Positions 61,257 through 64,000 of a stretch of DNA of 64,000 nucleotides are shown here, piece by piece (the first letter of the stretch is position 1; each line of letters begins with the position of its first letter). The notes under the pieces were generated by a model, which was not told the DNA's origin, did not search any database, and saw only the letters and a program-made list of their open reading frames with translations. The stretch is from assembly GCA_963845675.1 (NCBI GenBank), contig CAWJSX010000005.1, positions 620,001 to 684,000 of the forward strand. Direction: 5' to 3'. The position numbers and the translations under genes were made by a program. This DNA is from CAWJMD01 sp963845675 (GTDB lineage: Bacteria; Actinomycetota; Actinomycetes; Actinomycetales; CAWJMD01).

Positions 61257-63653
61257 TCAGGACAGGTGCGTCGGCTGGGGGTGGCTCTTGTGGCCCTCGT
61301 CGGCCCCGACGGGCTCGCCCGTGCGGGCGTGCACCTCGGCGTGCGGGGCCGGGGACGGCTCCAGCCTGACGATCACGGACTTGGACGTCGGCGTGTTGCT
61401 GCCGATGGCCGTGGAGTCGAGGGGCACGAGCGGGTTGGTCTCCGGGTAGTACGCCGCGGCGCAGCCCAGCGGTGTCGAGTAGGGCACGACCCTGAAGCCG
61501 GGGGCTCGGCGCTCCGAGCCGTCCTCCCACTCGCTGACGAGGTCGACGAGGTCGTCGGCCTCGAGACCGAGGTCCCGCACGTCGTCGGGGTGCACGAAGA
61601 CGACGCGTCGACCGTTGGTGATGCCGCGGTACCGGTCGTCCAGACCGTAGATCGTGGTGTTGAACTGGTCGTGGCTGCGCAGCGTCTGCAGCAGCAGCCG
61701 CCCCGGCGGCACCTGCAGCACCTCGATCGGGCTCACGGAGAACACAGCCCGGCCCGACCCGGTCTCGAACGTGCGGCTGTCGCGAGGGGGGTGCGGCAGG
61801 ACGAAACCGCCCGGCCGCTGGATCTTCTCGTCGTAGGCCTCGCACCCCGGCACGACGTGCGCGATGCGGTGACGGATGGTGGCGTAGTCGTCGCGGAAGG
61901 CCGACCACTCGATCCCGTACCGGTCCCCGAGAGTCGCCTCGGCCACCGAGCAGATGATGTCGACCTCCGATCGCAGGCCGTCGCTGGCCGGCTCCAGCCG
62001 GCCGCGCGACGCGTGCACGGCGGACATCGAGTCCTCGACCGTCACCTTCTGCTCGTGCCCGCCGGTGCGGTCCTTCTCGGTGCGTCCGAGGGCCGGCAGG
62101 ATCAGGGCGGTCCTGCCGCACACGACGTGCGAGCGGTTGAGCTTCGTCGACACCTGCACCGTGAGCTGGGCCGACCTCAGTGCGGCCTCGGTGACGTCGG
62201 TGTCCGGGGTGGCCGAGACGAAGTTGCCACCCATGCCCATGAAGACCTTCGCCTTCCCGTCACGCAGGGCGCGGATCGAGTCGACCGTGTCGAAGCCGTG
62301 CTCTCGCGGCGGCTCGAAGCCGAACTCGCTGCCGAGGGCGGCCAGGAACCACTCCGGGGACCGCTCCCAGATGCCCATCGTCCGGTCGCCCTGGACGTTC
62401 GAGTGACCGCGCACCGGGCAGAGGCCGGCGCCCGGCTTGCCGATCTGGCCCTGGAGCAGTGCGACGTTCACGAACTCCTTGATCGTGGCGACGGAGTTGC
62501 GGTGCTGGGTGATGCCCATCGCCCAGCAGTTCACGATGGCGTCGGCCTCCATGAACATGGCGGCCGCGTCCTCGATCTCGTCAGTCGTCAGGCCCGTCGC
62601 CTCCAGCACGGTGTCCCAGTCGAGGTCGCGGACGTGGTCGGCCCACTCCTCGAAGCCGATCGTGTGGCGGGCGATGAAGTCGAGGTCGGCGACGGCTCCG
62701 GGGCGCCCGCTCGCGGCCGCCGCGTCCTCGGCGGTGACCAGCAGGTGCCCGATCGCCTGGAACAGGGCGAGGTCGCCGTTGACGCGGATCTGCAGGTGAC
62801 GGTCCGCGAGCGCGGTGCCGACGCCGCTGAGACCGCGCGGTGTCTGCGGGTTGTCGAACTTCATCAGGCCGGCCTCGGGCAACGGGTTGACCGCGAGGAT
62901 CCTCGCGCCCCCCTGCTTGGCCTGCTCCAGCGCGGTGAGCATGCGCGGGTGGTTCGTGCCCGGGTTCTGCCCGCAGATGACGATCAGCCCGGCGTCGTGG
63001 ACGTCCTGCAGGGTGACGCTCCCCTTGCCGATGCCGATCGTCTCGGCCAGGGCGACGGAGGTCGACTCGTGGCACATGTTCGAGCAGTCGGGGAGGTTGT
63101 TCGTCCCGAAGGCGCGAGCGAACAGCTGGTAGGCGAACGCCGCCTCGTTGGACGTGCGCCCCGACGTGTAGAAGATGGCCTCGTCCGGGCTGTCGAGGCC
63201 CGTGAGGTGCTCGGCGATCAGCGAGAACGCGCCCTCCCAGCTGATCGGCTCGTAGTGGCTGGCCCCCTCGCGTCGCACCATCGGGTGGGTCAGCCGACCC
63301 TGCTGCCCCAGCCAGTAGCCGCTGCGTCCGCCCAGCTCGTCGAGCGAGTGCCTGGCGAAGAACTCCGGGCCGACGCGCCGCAGCGTCGCCTCCTCGGCAA
63401 CGGCCTTCGCCCCGTTCTCGCAGAACTCGGCGGTGTGCCGGTGGTCGGGGTCGGGCCACGCGCAGCCCTGGCAGTCGAAGCCGTCCTTCTGGTTGACCCG
63501 CAGCAGGGTGCGGGCCGTGCGGGACAGGCCCATCTGGTCGACGGCGATCTTCAGGCTCTTGAGGACGGCGGGGATGCCGGCGGCCGCCTTCTTCGGGGAG
63601 CCGACGGAGAGCTCTGACTCGTCGACGTCGTCGACGGGAGGACGTGTGGCCAT
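61257..63653 (-). CDS. FdhF/YdeP-type molybdopterin oxidoreductase
   Basis: A 798-aa protein of the YdeP group of molybdopterin enzymes. The N-terminal DGFDCQGCAWPDPDHRHTAEFCENG block holds cysteines where formate dehydrogenases bind an iron-sulphur cluster. Next come GRTSNEAAFAYQLFARAFGTNNLPDCSNMCHESTSVAL, CGQNPGTNHPRMLTALEQA, and CWAMGITQHRNSVATIKEFVNVALLQGQIGKPGAGLCPVRGHSNVQGDRTMGI for the cofactor. The C-terminal molydop_binding domain is LLLQTLRSHDQFNTTIYGLDDRYRGI...LVSEWEDG. E. coli YdeP is linked to acid resistance; the electron partners are unknown. ATG 63653 has GAGGAG six bases upstream. Confidence 0.9.
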   Translation of the reverse strand: MATRPPVDDVDESELSVGSPKKAAAGIPAVLKSLKIAVDQMGLSRTARTLLRVNQKDGFDCQGCAWPDPDHRHTAEFCENGAKAVAEEATLRRVGPEFFARHSLDELGGRSGYWLGQQGRLTHPMVRREGASHYEPISWEGAFSLIAEHLTGLDSPDEAIFYTSGRTSNEAAFAYQLFARAFGTNNLPDCSNMCHESTSVALAETIGIGKGSVTLQDVHDAGLIVICGQNPGTNHPRMLTALEQAKQGGARILAVNPLPEAGLMKFDNPQTPRGLSGVGTALADRHLQIRVNGDLALFQAIGHLLVTAEDAAAASGRPGAVADLDFIARHTIGFEEWADHVRDLDWDTVLEATGLTTDEIEDAAAMFMEADAIVNCWAMGITQHRNSVATIKEFVNVALLQGQIGKPGAGLCPVRGHSNVQGDRTMGIWERSPEWFLAALGSEFGFEPPREHGFDTVDSIRALRDGKAKVFMGMGGNFVSATPDTDVTEAALRSAQLTVQVSTKLNRSHVVCGRTALILPALGRTEKDRTGGHEQKVTVEDSMSAVHASRGRLEPASDGLRSEVDIICSVAEATLGDRYGIEWSAFRDDYATIRHRIAHVVPGCEAYDEKIQRPGGFVLPHPPRDSRTFETGSGRAVFSVSPIEVLQVPPGRLLLQTLRSHDQFNTTIYGLDDRYRGITNGRRVVFVHPDDVRDLGLEADDLVDLVSEWEDGSERRAPGFRVVPYSTPLGCAAAYYPETNPLVPLDSTAIGSNTPTSKSVIVRLEPSPAPHAEVHARTGEPVGADEGHKSHPQPTHLS

Positions 63654-63834
63654 CAGGCTCTCCTCGAACGGGTGGCTGGTCCACCGACACTAACCCCGGC
63701 CCCCGCAGCCCGCCCTGTGGCGCAGGTGACACGAGCGGGCGGTGCGCCTGCACCCTCGGGTCGGTAGCCTGCGCAGGTCACCGGCGACCACACCGTGCGC
63801 CGTCGCGAGCCCAGTCAGGAGCACGATCGTCACG

Positions 63835-64000
63835 ATGGCCGAGCAGAACCCGTTGCGCATCGTCGTGGCCAAGCCCGGCCTCGACGGGCACGACCGGGGG
63901 GCCAAGGTGGTCGCCCGCGCTCTGCGCGACGCGGGCATGGAGGTCATCTACACCGGTCTTCACCAGACGCCGGCTGCCATCGTCGACGCCGCCATCGCCG
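63835..64000 (+). CDS. Cobalamin B12-binding domain protein, 3'-truncated by window edge
   Basis: Fifty-five codons are visible and run off the right edge. MAEQNPLRIVVAKPGLDGHDRGAKVVARALRDAGMEVIYTGLHQTPAAIV is the B12-binding fold with the DxHxxG motif (DGHDRG) that places His as the lower cobalt ligand, closely like the C-terminal domain of methylmalonyl-CoA mutase. Either a stand-alone ~135-aa B12-binding protein or the start of a longer one is possible. TAGCCT at 63765-63770 may be the -10; AGGAG lies 13 bases before ATG. Confidence 0.85.
   Translation, partial: MAEQNPLRIVVAKPGLDGHDRGAKVVARALRDAGMEVIYTGLHQTPAAIVDAAIA

Noticed and set aside
61218..63617. Open frame of 799 codons on the plus strand opposite the molybdopterin oxidoreductase
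   Set aside because: Antisense shadow; the minus-strand gene has all family motifs and a ribosome site.

Overview
The window is about 70% GC or higher, has short intergenic gaps, many GTG starts, many 4-bp GTGA/ATGA stop/start overlaps, and TANNNT -10 boxes 6-7 nt in front of start codons (leaderless pattern). It also has actinobacterial markers: DUF3027, DUF2530, mycobacterial-type SerC, a c-di-AMP riboswitch in front of an NlpC/P60 gene, and an IdeR-type regulator. It is a chromosomal piece of an actinobacterium. A Nocardioidaceae-like or related genus is my best guess, made from gene content only. No rRNA, tRNA, transposase, integrase or CRISPR array was seen.

Region 1 (1-26 kb) looks like a conserved actinobacterial block: DUF3027, a sacsin-like GHKL ATPase, DUF2530, an NCS2 purine permease, MarR + MFS, a lytic transglycosylase, a methyltransferase, serC, citrate synthase and pdxH. 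Inserted in it (3.86-14.96 kb) is a complete unsaturated-uronate catabolic islet. It has an oligosaccharide ABC importer without an ATPase gene, a 912-aa protein of unassigned family, a GH105 hydrolase, KduI, KduD, KDG kinase, KDPG aldolase and an IclR regulator. Together these would take an imported unsaturated oligouronide to pyruvate and glyceraldehyde-3-phosphate.

Region 2 (25.8-29.2 kb) starts with a possible independent small transcript (25840-26054). It carries 16 nt that pair with the whole 3' tail of 16S rRNA, a 12-codon ORF and several hairpins. An M50 peptidase, TerC and a PucR regulator follow.

Region 3 (29.4-38.4 kb) holds a five-gene dipeptide-type ABC transporter, an S66 LD-carboxypeptidase, a class A beta-lactamase-like hydrolase and an MFS transporter. 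From 30.48 to 38.24 kb these genes are broken by more than 20 single-base indels, nearly all +1 insertions, while all family motifs are kept in alternating frames. This looks like a stretch of sequence errors rather than true decay.

Region 4 (38.4-48.2 kb) is the most interesting part. Two Fes-like esterases and an ATP-grasp enzyme form a close-packed triad. They are followed by an operon of an OleA-type thiolase (one frameshift), a GT2 glycosyltransferase, a cytochrome P450, an OleC-type ligase and an OleD-type reductase. No OleB hydrolase is present, so a beta-lactone or a modified long-chain ketone/alcohol lipid is a plausible product. A hotdog-like gene converges on the end of the operon.

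Region 5 (48.2-64 kb) contains a 42-bp tandem repeat, a DNA photolyase, a DtxR/IdeR regulator, a CRP-like site plus ydaO riboswitch in front of an NlpC/P60 endopeptidase, an HNH endonuclease, a gamma-glutamyltransferase-like protein, a secreted 5'-nucleotidase with FG-GAP repeats, PcrA helicase, a lipase-like hydrolase, a YdeP/FdhF-type molybdopterin oxidoreductase, and the start of a B12-binding protein.
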